Counted from the first letter of the stretch, positions 1-12,328 are shown. The stretch: DNA of 64,000 nt from Phyllostachys edulis (GCA_036346405.1 CM070562.1:70761482-70825481); one strand, 5' to 3'. Notes: generated by a model from the sequence alone, not told the origin. Translations and numbers: made by a program.

Positions 1-26
1 CAAAAAGAAATCAGATAAGACTATAC

Positions 27-2087
27 CAATCGCTCTGGAGAGGGCTAAAATTCCTTGAACACGATAGGCGCCCCATCGTTGCCCTACTACTCGTCCTTCT
101 TGTACTTGAGCAGATCTATCCCTCAATACTTGTCCTCCTGCTCTTTGAATTCTCTGTCTTTCAGGCTGAAGGATTGGTTTGTGGTCGGTGGATAAATCAA
201 TTGCCTTCGGATACGATGGAAATAAGCAGAACTTTTAGACGCCATATGAATGTATTTGTAATGACAAAAGAGCCACACAACGAGACATTTGACAAGAAAA
301 TAGTCACTACACCTGACCATTCCTTGAGAGTACGCAACGAGAATCACCAACATTTCCAACAATGATCTGGTTGTGTCTAATAAGAACCACACATGCTGTG
401 CTTCCTTCGTTCTGCGGCCCCATGTAAGGGGTTGCCTGGGGGGCGCGGGGTGAGGGATCCAAACTGAGGTATATAATAACCAGGCACTCAATGTAACAAC
501 TAGTTGAGGCTAGGTGTTAAATATATCACTTCCAACTCCAAAGCACATCTCGAGAAAGAACAATGGAGCCTCCATATCATACACATCCATTCCAGTTCCT
601 TTTTATGGATAATAATATGCATGCTATATGGCAAGAGATAAAATTTTGATTAACTTCTTCAATAGCTGGATGCCTAGAGAACATTCAGGAGTTGATATAT
701 CACCTCCAGGGAAGGCCAAAGGTTAGCACAAACACCAGTCTTGAGACACCGTATCCAATTGCCATAACCACGAGGATTAGCTAACTCCCTCCATTCATCC
801 GATTGTTGCAATTGCTCATCAATTCTGTAACAATCAAACAGGAACAGCGATTACACATTTCGTAGTTGCACGTGGAACAAGTGCAACTATTTTGTTTTCC
901 AAGAACAAGTGCAACTACAAACAAAATGGTTGTAACATTGCCCTTTCGCCTTCCACTATTGATAAAGGGGAGAAGTTATGTAGCCTAAGATGTAGAATAC
1001 ATGAATTAATTATCTACAAACCTGAAAAACACACGCTCAATTGCATTAGCCGGATTATTGTGATAGTCTGCTTCATTGACAAGCTCAGTATGAAATTGTC
1101 TCGCACAATACAATGCTACTTCAGCTCCTGAAACAGAAAACAAATAACTCACTATAGCCATCTTATACAACAGAAAAATAAGGATGCATCGACAATACTC
1201 CTGTGTGCATAGAAGCTTATATATCAAAAGAATGTCACGAACACCAGTAGCTGAATATCCTTTCAATAGGTGCAATGAGAAAGAAAGCATATACTGGGCA
1301 GTCAACATATTGCTGCATATACTGGGCAGTCAACATATTGCTACTAAGTCTCTCTCTCTCTCAAAAGAAAAGGAGCCAATCTGTGAAAATACTCTTAATT
1401 ATTATGACTCTTTCTCCCAACTCCAATCCATGAAATGTTTGGTCCCTAGCAATTTCTATTTTTTTCATAGTTCATCTTATCCGTGTGGGCTCTCGGCGCA
1501 AAATAGATTAGTTAAGTTGATTCTGTACGTTCAACTGCAGCTTATTAAAGAATTGTGTCATGATGATTATCTGAAATATCGGCAGCCGAAAATTACAACG
1601 TAAATAGTAAACTGTCCAAAGCATGCATGCAGACAATTTAACACACACAAATGCACACGATCTATATTTTCTAGAGGGCTGTGAATTCCATGATATTTTA
1701 ATCAATGCATGAAGTGGTCGGTTATGCTAACAGTTGGAAATATTGAAATTTGCTGTAACAAGAAGAGAATGAAGATCAAACCTCCATGGCCATCATAAAC
1801 ACCAAAGAATGATGTCGACTTGGAGCCATCTACATCTAGGATAGCTGCATGCTAGAGAATAAAAAGGGTACAAATCAAGCTTAGTATTTCACCACAATTA
1901 CTTGCAAGTCGATCATATTTTGTAGAGCTATCATCCCGATAATCTTACAAAATACCACAAGATTACTCACAGCATCTTCCATTTCCGCACGCCATCCTTG
2001 CATAGATGACGCGGCATACTTAATTATGTCATTCTCATCTCCATCGGTAAACTTTGATGTTACAGGACGGCTGTTAGATACACCCAT
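27..2087 (-). CDS. Protein phosphatase 2C (PP2C), six exons, 3' part outside window
   Basis: Metal-dependent Ser/Thr phosphatase of the plant PP2C family, partial at its C-terminus. Exons on the minus strand: 2087-1971, 1851-1782, 1127-1022, 824-704, 435-313 and 204-27. All have GT donors and AG acceptors, and the phases join without error (39, 23+, 34+, 40, 41 and 59+ codons; about 198 residues visible). Exon 1 starts MGVSNSRPVT, a typical N-terminus with a potential N-myristoylation glycine, and ends SSMQGWRAEMEDA. Exons 2-3 give the metal-binding VYDGHGG motif. Exon 5 gives EGSTACVV and VGNVGDSRCVLSRNGQ. Exon 6 gives DLSTDHKP, then a segment around RVQGILALSRAIG, where the family continues with Gly-Asp. 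No stop or frameshift was found, so the gene looks intact. The open frame runs upstream of the ATG, but an AG acceptor at 2104 suggests a 5'-UTR intron, and MGVS matches family starts. The final exons with the last metal-binding Asp lie left of position 1. Confidence 0.93.
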
Positions 2088-2376
2088 GGCAGGCTTTGCT
2101 TTCCTGAAAAATTCTAGTGTGAATATAATATCGTAAAAATCCTTATCAACAAAACTAGGCAACAAAGTAAATTGACTATATTGATATTGCATTACAAATC
2201 GCATAAATAGCGGAAAAACTTGATAAAATATGAAATACAAAGTTAAATAGCACCATCATGTTACTGTACGTAAAACCCAAATCATAACATCGAATTCCAA
2301 AGTGAGAAAAGAAGTGAAAACGAAAAGAAAAAGGGTAAAGACGTTCAAAAGAAAAGAAAAGGTAAAGACAAGAATG

Positions 2377-2738
2377 CACGGTTCCATCTTGCAAGAACGA
2401 ACCAGTCAGTTACATCCAGGGAAAAACTTATCGGTGGCATTTTTTTACCGGAGAGGGCCGGTAAGGCCGGTTTGCGCGAAAATCGGAAATTTCGGCCAAA
2501 ATTTTCAAATTTTTTTGAAAATTTGGGATTTTAAATTTAAAAAAATCAAATTCAAACAAAAATCAAGCAAATTCGAATTTTTTTGGACAAAATTCATCAA
2601 ATCCGAAATTTTTTCACCGGTTTTAATTTCTACCGGCCCCCGCCGGTAACACCGGTTACCGCACGAAATTTCGCCGGTAAAAATTTCACTGGTCACATCA
2701 CGGTTCCATCTTGCAAGAACGAACCTGTCAGTCACATC
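2377..2738. repeat. 40-bp direct repeats flanking an AT-rich GAAATTT/ACCGG block
   Basis: Nearly identical 40-bp segments at 2377-2416 and 2699-2738 (core TTCCATCTTGCAAGAACGAA) bracket about 280 bp. The block is rich in aaattt words and has ACCGG/CCGGT at both ends (near 2450 and 2625-2690). A weaker third copy of the flank word occurs near 3031. This may be a small insertion that duplicated its flank, or local unequal exchange. Similar aaatttcgg-type sequence occurs at the right end of the window (about 63815-64000). Confidence 0.6.
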
Positions 2739-3289
2739 AGAAATGGCCAGCTCTTCGACGTATCAAAACCCAATAATTGTTTCAGTAAGTCAGCTAGCAG
2801 TTTACAGCGCACATTAACACTTAGCAAGAAGAATTAAAGACGGTGCATGGAAATCTTCACGGGGCCAAAATTTTCAATTCATGTGAAATTCCAATGACAC
2901 GCTACAGATTTTTTTTTTTCTTTCTTTCCAGTAACGAACCACTCCACTTAACAATGTATGTGACATCGCACCCAGTCAGGGGGAAGTAAACAAGCAAAAA
3001 AGATGGTAATAAACAAGAAGGCACCATTCAATCTTGCAAGACTCAAATCACTCCGTCAGAAAGAAAGAACCCACATCAATAAATGGAGGAAACCTCTTTG
3101 ATATGACAAGAATCAGGAAAACGTTTCACGAAGTGAGACACAGAGATAATTGGTCTTGCACCACACATTAGCACCCAACAGCAAGAACGAACAGATAGCA
3201 TCGAGTAAAGCCACATTAGGAAATAAGAAACGAGGACTTTTTTAGCACATCAAAACAGAAAATAAAGTAATAAAACAAGTAAGAGAGAC

Positions 3290-4250
3290 GGGTAGATCGA
3301 AATCAAGAACAATGAGTTGCCGCCCGCACATTAGCATCAAGAACAGCAACAAGAACAAGAGGCCGGAATCAAGAAACGGACAGTGCAAATCCACACGTTG
3401 TGAAAAAAAAATCCACATGCAGAAACAGCCATTTCTGGAACAACACACCAAAACAGGAAATAAAGAAAAAAAGAAAAGAGACAAGCAAATATCGTCGAGT
3501 CGCCAACTCGCCATGCACCACATCGGTATAGCACCAGGAACAACAAGAAGAGGCACCAATAGAAACGGATGGTAAGATCAAGTCATCAAGACCACCCAGT
3601 TCGGAGAAGAGGATAGGAACAGAGATCACCATGGAGTCACGGTGCTCGTTAGCCTCTCCTCCAACAACAAAACCACCACCAACTGCAAAAGCAACAACAG
3701 AACAGAAGCAGCAGCAACAACAAAAAGAGAGGATGCAAAAGAGCAAGTGAGATCGAAGAAGAGAAGCGAACAGAGATCACCATGGAGTCTTAGTGCTCGT
3801 TATCCTTCTCGTCCTCCAAGAAAACCACCACAAGTCACCAACTGCAAAAGCAAAAACAGCAGCAGCAACAACAGCAATAAAAGGATGCAAGAACACGAGA
3901 TAAGATCGAAGAGCGACGGTAAAACCCCACAAAAGGGTCTCGACATTCAAGAAGAGAGATGTACAGTGCTTTTCTCGATCAGTAGCGTGTAACACCAACA
4001 AGAACGATCAAGAACAGCAACGGCAACGGCAACAACAACAGCAACAGTAACAAAAAGGTGCAAGAACACGAGATAAGATCGAAGAGCGGTACAAAAACTC
4101 ACAAAAGGGCCACAAGATTCAAGAAGAGAGTACGCACGATGCTCTGCTCGATCAGCAGCGCTCAACAACAACAAGAACGATCGAGAACAGCAACAGCAAC
4201 ACCACCAACACAAGGATGCAGGGAAGCAAGATGAGATGGAAGAAAAGGGG
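3290..4250. repeat. Imperfect CAA/CAG-rich tandem blocks of about 170-200 bp
   Basis: Recurring segments start with AGAGATCACCATGGAGT (about 3620 and 3773) or with ACAAGAACGATC followed by AACAGCAAC tracts (about 3995 and 4170). They share GATGCAAGAACACGAGATAAG-type words at about 3883 and 4057. The region is purine-rich on the plus strand and has no long open frame that looks coding. It lies inside the probable PP2C leader region. Confidence 0.55.
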
Positions 4251-4329
4251 GTAAAGCTAGAGAAGAAGAAGAAGAAAGAATCTTACGGAGCCGGACAAAA
4301 CTAGAGAAGAGAAGGAAGAGGGGAAGTGG

Positions 4330-5320
4330 GAGGCCTCTCCTCACCTTTACGCTGCTGCTCTTCTTGAGAAGAAGCGAAAGTGGTTGCTCAAAGTTGCATG
4401 CAGCAGACATAAAGCACCACCAACTTCGCGGGCGAGGCTCTTGTCTCTTTCGCCCGGGCCCGTCCCGTCCGTTGGATCGCTGCTCGTGCCCCATCCAACG
4501 CTCCAGGCGCGCGCGTCGTGCGGCATGTGCCACCCTGGTCCGCTCGCCCCGCCCCGGTTGTCCGATGGAGTCCACGTGTACGGTCGTGATGTGGAACCCA
4601 CGTGGCGTGAGCGGAGGGAGGAACTCTCCGCCGCCGCGGTAACGGCTCTCGCTTCCGAGCGGTTTCTTCGCCGCAGCCGTCGCATTGGTGGGCAGCCGCC
4701 GCAGCCGCTCTACTCGTGAGCCCCACCGTCTCCCCCTGCTCTTCCTCCACGGTGTCCAGGCGGCGGAGGCCAGCGGGGCTGCATCGAGCTCCACGGGTCC
4801 CCGCCCTCGCCGTCGTCGTCGACTCCACTCCTTACTCTGCTCCGGCTGCCGCGCAACCGTAGCCTAGGGGACCCCCCCCCCCCTCCTCCGCGGGTCTAGA
4901 GGGCGGCTGAGCAGTGCAGAGCGCTCCACCTCCCTGCTCTTCGCCGTTGCCGGCTTGCACGCCCGAGCCGTGCCATGCCACCGCCTCCCTCCCTTCGCGC
5001 GACGCACCGCCTCGGCGCCTCCTCCATGATCGTCTCCTTGCCGTTGTTGGCCGCGCAGCTCGTTGCCCACGCAGGAAGCGTGGCGTGGTAGGGCGAGTTG
5101 GAGGAGCAAGACGAGCCACCGGCGTGGAAGGAGGAGGCCGGGCATGGAGGAGGCGGCGGCGCAAATCAAACGGAAGCAGAGTCACGGCGAGGGAGATGGA
5201 GCGCCGCCGGGAAATTTTTTCACGCGTGGATTCTCCGGTTGGTTGGAGTGGTATGGGCGGGCAAATTCCAATCCTGTGCACGTCCAAACAGGCTTTCATG
5301 TGGACTTCCCACGTCGATTG
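4330..5320. other. GC/CpG-rich island, possible promoter and first exon region
   Basis: Strongly GC-rich compared with the AT-rich DNA on both sides, with many CG dinucleotides and a C13 run at 4873-4885. Several overlapping open frames exist on both strands, as expected from GC-rich DNA, and none shows a recognised domain. It is the most likely site of the PP2C promoter or untranslated first exon (transcribed leftward). Confidence 0.4.
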
Positions 5321-5460
5321 GCCGGGATCTCAGCCTATCCCGGCCCATCCAAACAACCCCGGGATCTCATCCAATCCCGGCCCATCCAAACAATCCCTTT
5401 ACGGATTAATCGCTCAATTAGTACCATGTGATCTTTGTTTTTGCGGGCTCCGGTTCTTTT

Positions 5461-5651
5461 TGTTAAACAATAGAATTCATCGGTAGAAATCCCAAACCAA
5501 TCACACAATAGAGAGTCAGAATGTAGAGGAGAATTCAATATCTTTACATGTGTGTATGTTATACGTAGGGGTTCATCATATTTATAGCCAAAAGGGTAAA
5601 CCCCTCCAAAGGGTAATTCAGTCTTTTGCCCACCAATTAGGTTTTTTAACA
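5461..5651 (-). repeat. Short 3' LTR of a decayed Copia element
   Basis: A 191-bp unit with ends TGTTAAA and TTTAACA (perfect 7-bp inverted termini). On the minus strand it is preceded by a polypurine tract (AAGAGAGAG, about 5652-5663), and it contains a TATAAATATG promoter-like word near 5576-5585. The order RNase H remains, polypurine tract, then LTR on the minus strand fits a 3' LTR. No second copy was found to the right. Confidence 0.65.
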
Positions 5652-5919
5652 CTCTCTCTTGGGCAATAGATAATAATATGTAAATGTCTCATCAAAAACT
5701 CCTAAAAATCCATTGCGAAAAAAGGAATGGAGAAAATAATGCATTACATTCGTAAGTTGCATTACACTTGTTGCCTTTTTAAAAACCTTCATGCGGGAAA
5801 ACTTTAAGAAAACTTACCAAAGAAAAATGTACAACATTTAATCTTTGTAATCCAATCTTCAAAATTTTGGATAAATCCTTAGGATTTGATAAGGGTTATG
5901 ATATAAGGATTTACTCTCC

Positions 5920-6390
5920 CTGAACTCTGTAACTCTTTAAACCATCTCATTCCAATGCCACGAATACATTATTGGAAACTAGATGCATACAGAGACTTAG
6001 TGAATAAATAAGCTAGATTTTCACAAGACTTTATTTGCAGGATCTTTACCTCACTATCCTTTTGGAGTTCACGAGGATAGAAAAATTTAGGAGTAATGTG
6101 CTTCGTGATGTTGCTCTTGATATAACTCGTTTACATTTTGTGTAATATAAGCAGCACTATCTTCATTGGTAATTGAGAGGGTATGGATGGTACTAATGCC
6201 ATAAGACTTATGGATGTGATTAATCACACGTCTGAACCAAATACATTCAGATGAGGCTTCATATAGTGTTATAATCTCTTAGTGGTTAGTATAAGTAGCC
6301 ACCAAAGTCTGTTTAGATGACTGCACCACCACAAAGAAAAGCAAATCCAGTCAAAGATTTTGCACTATGGGGATCTGACAGATAGCCAAT
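5920..6390 (-). pseudogene. Ty1/copia RNase H remnant
   Basis: The minus-strand translation, with frame changes and stops, shows the classical Copia RNase H end. GYLSDPHSAKSLTG lies at about 6388-6346. It is followed by a frame shift, then KQTLVAT, a YEASSECIW segment, INHIHKSYGIS, and LFTKSL with IGMR near 5930-5990. Internal stops (for example after TNH and in the SFQ*CIRG stretch) show it is dead. It belongs with the LTR at 5461-5651. Confidence 0.8.
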
Positions 6391-6399
6391 GCATCTGTG

Positions 6400-9247
6400 G
6401 GATTCAGTAATGATCATTAGGATTTATGTATGGTCTTCATAATATTTGCATTGTTGACCAACTAGATCTAAATTGTTAACTGCTAAAATCTTCAAGGTAA
6501 ATTAAATAGTAATAATCGTATTAACACCTTTTAGACTTGACTAAAATTAAAATTTTCTAAATCTCAAGTTTGATTATCAGTGGTTAGCTCCCCTTGAAGA
6601 AAACTTCCATTGAAGTCTTGTTGCTCTAATGCCTTTCATATATTTTTCAAAAATGAATATAGGCAAGGATATTGTGATCAAATTAACTAGATTATCACAA
6701 TGCAAAGTCTTACAAACAAATATCCTATTACTCATCTAGAGATTTTAGGATAAAACTATCGGGGAGTAACATGCTTAACTTATCAAATACCACTATTTGA
6801 TTATGTAACACAAGTAGATTGCCCTTGTAGAGGACATAGGGGTAATATTAGTTGCAAAGTCGTGTGCCTTTCGGATACGACTTATAGAAACTTTTCAGGG
6901 TCTTAATATTTCGGATACAAGTAGAGTGGCTAAAGTTACAACCAATGGTGTAATCTGTAGATCTCTAAAGTATGGTTGTACCACTATAGAATAAAATATA
7001 ACCAGTCCTATTTTTACGTCTAGGGGATTAATTGCCACAATCACCAATGTGTGTCATGCCTTCATGGTACTAGAGGAAATCATTATTCCACTAACTTCTG
7101 GTGGAAGATCTACTTTGTAAGTGCTTATGTGGCGCACTTCTGGTCTTTAGGTTCCTCGTTACATTATTTCGGGTATTGATGGGTCATTGTCCAATTATAT
7201 GGATCATATGATCATTGGTGTGATTAAGAGGTCGATTGATAAGATAATTTCTCTTCAGGGAGATGCTCTTTTTTCCAGTAAGAGACTATTGGGTATGAGT
7301 TTTATATATATTGTGATTTTCTTTCATTTCTTACTAGGAATTTTGTGTCCTTCGAGGATCTCATCAAGGATTTTTAGAACTCATTTACTGCATATTTTAT
7401 TATTTATTCATGCCATCTGCCAGAATTATTATGCAACGGAACATTATTTCATTCATAATGGGAGAGTAACGCTCTCTACGAGGACTTTTAAACCATAGCT
7501 TTCACCACCTCATTGTATTCATAATGACCCATCAAGTCTGAACTACCTAGTTCTAAGACTTTTATTTATCAATTATGGTTCAACCTCAGATGATTACTTT
7601 ATGTGACCCGATATGAACGCTTCAAGTGCTCGACCATGAACTTTGGTTCCGGATCCGTGTTCTCGTCAGAGAAATTTTAGCAATTGTAGAGGCAAAGTGG
7701 TTGTCGACGGTTTTTTTCTCCCATATCCTCCTAATTGAGGATATCCCAGTGTTAACCAGATCTTCATCATTTCCCGAACGAATGATTCTTGGTCATTTCA
7801 CATTCCCAGCATTGTAATATGCGCGCATCAATTTGTGGGGGTTTTCATCTTCATGATGAGCCTCTTCATGAGGTATTTCACCTTCAAGATAAGCAAGAGT
7901 GTTCAAAGAGTGATTGATGATTGTTTTGACTAGTGTCGTTAGATCTTAGACCCATAGGCGTCCCTACTGATTTTAGATCAAGGACCAATAAGTCAATTTC
8001 ACATAGGTGGATATACTATTCAACCCAGGGTATTCCACTTTTAGCAATGTATTTACTACAAGTAAACATTATGGTAACTCCTCCATAATTAAAAAGTATC
8101 TGATAGACTCCCCGCTTCTAGCATATAGGAGTATAAACTAAACCTTAATTTTAGCTTGGCTAGTGCGTGTATCTTAGTACTAAAGATCTTTTCCTTTTGG
8201 AAAATATCACAGTGTTTGAACTTTTGGGCATTTCTCTCTCTCTAGTGTTGAGATGTGATATTTATTAATAGCATACTACAAAATTCCCCTATCATAGGCA
8301 CATGATTGATTGAATTTCAGATCCAACATGGTCTCCAACAACTAGTGGTGACCCAAAGGTGTATGCTACAATGGTGATATTATGTGAGAAATGTTTGATT
8401 CCTCCAACACGCACTAATTTCAATAAGGGCTTTGATGATTATATACAGTAAGCTAGACTTGTATTTATGCAGTGGCAAGAAAAACTACATAGCCCAACAA
8501 CTGGTGGGTTATTAATCTGCGACAAGGAACCCAAACAAGGGTCCGAGGGTTGGTAGAGTTCTTTTATAGTCTAGCCTTTTTATTGCCCAAGGTTTGACCT
8601 AATTACTCATACCATATTTTAAATAATTTGAGTCATTAAACTTCAATTTTATAATTACACAACATATTTCCTAAGTAGTATGTTCTGATAGCATAATAGA
8701 AATCTACAGGATGCTCTTCAAAAACATAAATATATAATGCTAGAACATAAAAGAATGACATAAGATTAATCTGCACTGAATACTATATTTTTTACTGGAA
8801 CATAATTCTATTTTAATCACCCAAATGAAATAATTATTCTACGAGAATATTTATTGTACAACAGGAACACCCTATTTAATTAAGGGTGATAAATTGTATG
8901 CTTCATTTTAATTTGTAATGCCAAAATAAACATGGACAGATTAGATCATTATATTTTTATTTCGGGAGTTATATTCGCTTCAAGCAAGTGATATGGCTTT
9001 TGGTGGTGATGCAGTTGAAGACTACATTTACCAATATGCTTGTGTTATTTCTAATGAGTATGACACGCTTCGGTGCGTAGCCAACAAGCATATGTACGAC
9101 CGCGTCAAGTGGCCATCGGTTTGTCGTGTGCATTCCCGCATGCTGACAGCTAACATATTGTTTAAGGCACAAATCAATTGTCCTTCGTGGTTGGCAATGA
9201 TTGTGGTTGCCAACAACATGGATATCTACAATAGCATAAATGTCATT
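6400..9247. other. AT-rich DNA, probably decayed transposon, nothing firmly recognised
   Basis: AT-rich, with only short frames on either strand. The part next to 6400 probably continues the decayed Copia element (RT side), but I could not read convincing RT, integrase or protease motifs, or a right-hand LTR or primer site. A plus-strand open frame at 8993-9280 has no recognised domain and is cut by the insertion of element A at 9253. Confidence 0.5.
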
Positions 9248-9252
9248 ATGCA

Positions 9253-12200
9253 TGTAACATCCCAATTTTCAGAGCTTTAAAAATCCTTTAAATAGTTGGA
9301 GTAAGAAAATTCACCATTTGAAATTATTTGGATTTAATTTAAAAAGCTTAATATTGGACTTTGAGTAGCAAAACAATTTAATGTGACTAAAGTCAACATG
9401 AACAATGGTCAAAACTATTTTAATTGGATTCTATGTGCTTGGATATATTTTCTAGAATTTTCTAAAAATTTTCCAAGTTCATTTGCTAATTTCCTTTGCT
9501 TATTTGGATTTCTGGTATTTTCTAAAAAGAAAAAGGTATTTAAATCTCTAAATAGAGATTGGGCCGAATCTCTTCAGCCCAATCCCCTTTCCCCGCGCGC
9601 AAGCCCAATCGGCCCATCCTTCCCCGCCGTTGGATCGTCGCTGGACGCTTGGATCTCCTTCGCGCGCACGTCGCCTTCGTGTCCCTCTGACTGGTGGGCC
9701 CGCCGAGGTTGTCGTCTCCGACCCGGTCTCCTTCCTCGCGCCGCTTCACAGCCGCGTCCGCCATTAGCGCTTCTAGAAGCTCCGCCCCGTGTGCGGTTTT
9801 GCTAACTGGAATCCCCGGATTTTTCTACCAAACTCAATCCTTATCTCTCAAGAGACTCGGTTTGAATTGAAATTCAAACTCGTCTCTATCCGTTTTTTCC
9901 CGAGCTCTTTTCGGGTGGTTTGATCTCCTCCGCCGGCACGTCCCCTCGAGGCTGCCCTGCGCCTATAAGTAAGTCCCCGAGGATCGCCGCAGCCCCCTTT
10001 CCAAAACCCCTCGCTCAATTCCACCCGAGAACCTCCGCATCGCCGCCAATTCGAGCTTTAAGGTTTCCTCGCCGCCGGTGGGTTTTCTTCGATTACGTCG
10101 CCGCCGTCACCGCCGCGTCATCGTCGAGTACACCACCGAGTCCGCCGTCGCCTCCTCTACCTCCCGGACCCTTCCCCGACACCAATTCCTCACCGGAGCG
10201 CCCACCCGACAAAACCCGAAGCCCTCCGCCGCTCCGACCTCGCCGCCGGCCACCACGGTCGTCCTCGACCACCCGGACCTGCACCCTGAGGTTCGCAATA
10301 GCACCAGCCACACACCCGTACCAGCCACCCTCACCGGCGATCACTGTAGCGCCGTTGCCGGCCGGTCCAGTGCCGCCACCGCCGCCGTGGTCGTCCTCGC
10401 CGACGTGGACGCCAAGTCACCTGCCACCTCGGTGTTGCGTCACCCTTTTTCGCCGCGTGTCGTCCACGTGCGCTGAGTCAGCGCCACGCGGGCAGATGCG
10501 CCACGCCAGCCCCGACCTGATCAAACCGGCTCAGTGGACTTGGTCCACCGTGAGCCGTGTCACTAACGTGTGGACCCCACATGTCAGGATTTTCTATTTA
10601 TTTTATCTTTTCCGGAAATTCCTTCGTTGACGCCAGCATTGCGCAATATTCCGATTTTCTTTTAAGAAATAAATCGGGAAATTCGTATAATTCATTTTCT
10701 AGGGTTTTTCTTTAGATTCAAACTTCCAAACCTCATAACTTTTGCATCCTAACTCCAAATCAGCCCATTCAAATTTCTAAATTCGTCTAAAATCAAGATC
10801 TACTTAATGGAGATTTTTAATTATTTTTTTGGAGTTGTTTTTCCTCTATTTTTTTATTTATTTTGTTTTGTGCTTTGTTTGCGAGTAGACTTCGACGCTG
10901 TTGGAAGAGTTGAAGAAGAAGGAGCTTTCCAAGACCAGGACCAGCACCTAAACCTATTCCAAGGCAAGCTATACCCTTGACCATCTTACCTCCCAGTTTG
11001 CTAAAAGTATTTTAATTCAAATTACTGCATCTTAATTCAAGTATTTATTTAAATGCTTTTGGGTGTAGTAGTTAATTCCAAATTGTTATGCCTTTCTTGT
11101 GTAATTGTTATGCCTTGATCCTTTGTCACCCTAGTTGATATTTAGTTGGTAAATATTGTAGCACCAACGTGGGTTGGTTAGTACGATTAGATTGCTTAGC
11201 CATGCCACGATCATTTATTCATGTGAGGCTGCAATTATTAAACCTGACTAAGTGAATATGCAATCCTGTAATAATCTGTGTGTACTATGTGTCTTTGTGG
11301 CATGTGTTGCACTTAAATCAACTGGGTGGTAAAAAGGACTTGGACTGAGGCAAGGGGGTGGATACTGTGTGATATGGGGGACTGTGTGAACTGTGTGAGC
11401 TGTGTGCATGGGAATTAATTTGTGTGGCATAGTGGCATATGGTAGTCTTGCCTTGGTCAATTAAGGACCTCACCATGTGCGCCATTGAACTGAGCCCATC
11501 TGTACGACCACATGCCTGTTATGAGACGGGCCTAGCATAGTAAGATGAATTTCTGAAAGGCTTTGTTATGATTAGTGCTAGCTACACTAATTATATCTTG
11601 TGGGTAAAGTGTACAAACTCTATAGAGTGTAATCTAATCTATTCGAATAGCCGCGTTCGCGGTCATGGACAATGCTCGGGGATTTCACACTAGGGGTAGA
11701 TCTTCATAAAACTGTGTGGGAAGGGAGCTATGTGATTAAATCATCTAGCTATGTGAATAACCTGTTAGGCTGTGTGTGTCTTTGTGAAATCAATTGTTAA
11801 AATTATTGTTATCTATTTGTTTTACTTGTTTTCAATCTATTAATAGTATTCAATTGCAAGCATTGCATTTCTACAAAAGAACCACAGAATGCCTTTCCCT
11901 TGTAAAAAGCCAACATGTATATATTGCATTTCTGTGGTGTGTTTTGCGAGTACGGTGTGTACTCACGCTTGTTTTGACGAATTAAGTAGAAGAGGAGGAG
12001 TCTTCACCAGCTTTCGAGGACGAGTACATCGAAGGTGCCTGATCACGAGGTCTTGACCCCAGTCGGTTGCCTGTGGTGAATCGATGGGATGCCACTACCG
12101 TTTCTATTTCCGCTGCTTTATTTCTCTGTTGGCCCTGCGTGGCTTAAATAAATGTAAACTCGACCGTAAGGTCAAACCATTATTTATTAATCAAATTATC

Positions 12201-12324
12201 ATTTATGCTATTATTCGTTTGTGTGGATCGATATCCACCTTTGTTGACACTGTGTGCACTAGCGTGATCCTAGACTAGTGCATTAAACACAGAGGGTCCC
12301 GAATTGAAATTTTGGGTCCCGACA
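9253..12324 (+). repeat. 5' LTR of element A
   Basis: 3072 bp with TG..CA ends. It contains a GC-rich promoter region and a CTATAAGTA box at 9963-9971. Further in is the TGTACA-type block near 11609, also seen in the other LTRs of this window. Open frames inside it are not genes. Confidence 0.93.
9963..9971 (+). promoter_or_regulatory. Candidate TATA box, 5' LTR of element A
   Basis: CTATAAGTA sits about 710 bp into the LTR, at the end of a GC-rich stretch, where the U3/R boundary is expected. The same word is kept in the 3' LTR at 18854-18862. Confidence 0.5.
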
Positions 12325-12328
12325 GAGG

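Larger units (their letters stand above)
2104..5460 (-). other. Upstream region / probable 5' leader intron and promoter of the PP2C gene
   Basis: No protein-coding gene is recognisable here. Reading leftward from a GC-rich block, the minus strand has a CT-rich stretch (about 4390-4240) with splice-donor-like sites near 4293 and 4345. It ends at the AG acceptor just before the PP2C start exon (2103). This fits a 5'-UTR exon plus leader intron, as in many plant PP2C genes, but it is inference only. Separate entries cover the repeats and the GC-rich island. Confidence 0.35.

Noticed and set aside
174..365. Plus-strand 63-codon frame opposite the PP2C gene
   Set aside because: Antisense shadow of PP2C exons 5 and 6, which are firmly supported by motifs and splice phases.
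4162..5486. Several 100-200 codon frames on both strands in the GC-rich island
   Set aside because: Overlapping frames on both strands with Arg/Pro/Ser-rich composition, typical of GC-rich non-coding DNA. No domain recognised.
7187..7498. 103-codon hydrophobic frame
   Set aside because: AT-rich region with Phe/Leu/Ile-rich translation, no domain, and surrounded by decayed transposon DNA.
9920..10630. Pro/Ser-rich 236-codon frame in LTR A, with a counterpart in the 3' LTR near 18800-19430
   Set aside because: It lies in the GC-rich LTR promoter/leader and is disrupted differently in the two LTRs, so it is not a gene.
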